From: Clostridiaceae bacterium
GTDB lineage: Bacteria > Bacillota > Clostridia > Oscillospirales > Acutalibacteraceae
Length of the DNA stretch: 14,051 nt
Reading direction: 5' to 3'
Assembly (NCBI GenBank): GCA_904501675.1
Contig: CAJGCL010000050.1
Span: 1-14,051 of the forward strand
Shown here: piece after piece, positions 13,606 through 14,051 of the stretch
Layout: the number at the start of each line of letters is the position of its first letter
Numbering within the stretch: the stretch's first letter is position 1
The notes under the pieces: generated by a model
The model's database searches: none
What the model saw: only the letters and a program-made list of their open reading frames with translations
Told to the model about the DNA's origin: nothing
Position numbers and translations under genes: made by a program

Positions 13606-14051
13606 TTGAATTTGTTGCATATGAAATATGCTGTTGAGGTTGCAAGGCTTGGCTCTTTGGGTAAAGCATCTGAAACCTTGCTTATTGCAACGCCAAACAT
13701 AAGCCGTTCAATTAAAGAGCTTGAAGCAGATCTTGGTATATCTATTTTTGAACGAACCACCAAAGGCATGGAGCTTACTCCTGACGGAGAGCAGTTCATA
13801 AACTTCGCCAAAAGAATTCTCGGTCAGATTGAGCAGGTTGAGGATTTCTATAAAAAAGGCACAGCTAAAAAACAGGAGTTTTCTATTTCTGTTCCCAGAG
13901 CTTGTTATATCTCTGAAGCATTTGCAGAATTCTCAAAATCACTTTCAGGTGATGCGGCGGAAATATTTTATAAAGAAACCAACTCCCAGCGAACAATCCG
14001 CAATATGCTTGAGCATGATTATAAATTAGGTATAATACGTTATGCTGAAAA
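13606..14051 (+). CDS. LysR-type transcriptional regulator, partial (3' end beyond right edge)
   Basis: The frame opens at TTG 13606 with AAGGGG (13591-13596) 9 nt upstream, and stays open for 148 codons to the edge. The TTG start is chosen because the resulting N-terminus MNLLHMKYAVEVARLGSLGKAS aligns with the conserved LysR opening (MxLxxLxYFxxVAxxGSxxxAA), whereas the internal ATG 13621 would cut into the first helix. The winged helix-turn-helix is complete (residues ~1-60, with LLIATPNISRSIKELEADLG and IFERTTKGMELTPDGEQF), followed by the linker helix and the start of the effector-binding domain. It is divergent from the FAD-dehydrogenase gene, a common arrangement for a LysR regulator and its target. 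The effector is unknown. Confidence 0.88.
   Translation, partial: MNLLHMKYAVEVARLGSLGKASETLLIATPNISRSIKELEADLGISIFERTTKGMELTPDGEQFINFAKRILGQIEQVEDFYKKGTAKKQEFSISVPRACYISEAFAEFSKSLSGDAAEIFYKETNSQRTIRNMLEHDYKLGIIRYAE

Noticed and set aside
1..14051. CRISPR array, tRNA/rRNA genes, transposase genes, phage attachment sites
   Set aside because: No repeat-spacer array, no cloverleaf or rRNA sequence and no transposase or integrase motifs were found when reading both strands.

Overview
The window looks like chromosomal DNA of a low-GC Gram-positive bacterium, most likely an anaerobic member of the Clostridia (Oscillospiraceae/Ruminococcaceae-like; a taxonomic inference). Reasons: strong AGGAGG-type ribosome binding sites, TTGACA/TATAAT promoters often with an extended TGn, a T-box riboswitch, short U-tailed terminators, some TTG/GTG starts, AT-rich intergenic DNA, and tRNA-dependent amidation (GatCAB).

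Layout. 1-840 (-): 5' part of a sialidase/BNR-repeat protein that runs off the left edge. 931-1728 (+): PHP-domain phosphoesterase, divergent from it, with a perfect 10-bp inverted repeat between them. 1765-7045 (+): the centrepiece, a promoter, a T-box leader, a ~310-nt leader extension with a 15-bp inverted repeat, then aspS fused to gatC, gatA and gatB, tightly packed. 7102-8178 (+): asparaginase-like protein. 8218-10533 (-): two-gene operon of a Methyltransf_32-type methyltransferase and a CapA-like metallophosphatase. 10675-11868 (+): membrane GAF-GGDEF protein. 11948-13312 (-): FAD-dependent dehydrogenase. 13606-14051 (+): 5' part of a LysR-type regulator, cut by the right edge. Shared bidirectional terminators lie between the convergent pairs at ~8184-8219 and ~11872-11901.

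How the genes work together. AspRS carries His31 in an RDHGG motif, typical of non-discriminating enzymes that charge both tRNA-Asp and tRNA-Asn. GatC, normally a separate ~95-residue subunit, is the C-terminal domain of AspRS. The enzyme that makes Asp-tRNA-Asn is therefore covalently tethered to the amidotransferase that would convert it to Asn-tRNA-Asn. The T-box carries overlapping GAA (Glu) and AAC (Asn) triplets in its probable specifier loop, as in the dual-specificity T-box known from a clostridial transamidation operon. The most unusual gene is gatA. It is in frame but only 394 residues long and lacks the N-terminal segment, the GGSSGGS amidase signature and other conserved residues, although it keeps the catalytic Lys and nucleophile Ser positions. 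Either this is a reduced but working GatA, or ammonia is supplied differently. The adjacent asparaginase-like gene is a speculative candidate for that, but it too departs from its family at one catalytic position.

All domain calls come from reading motifs by eye. No database search or structure prediction was run.
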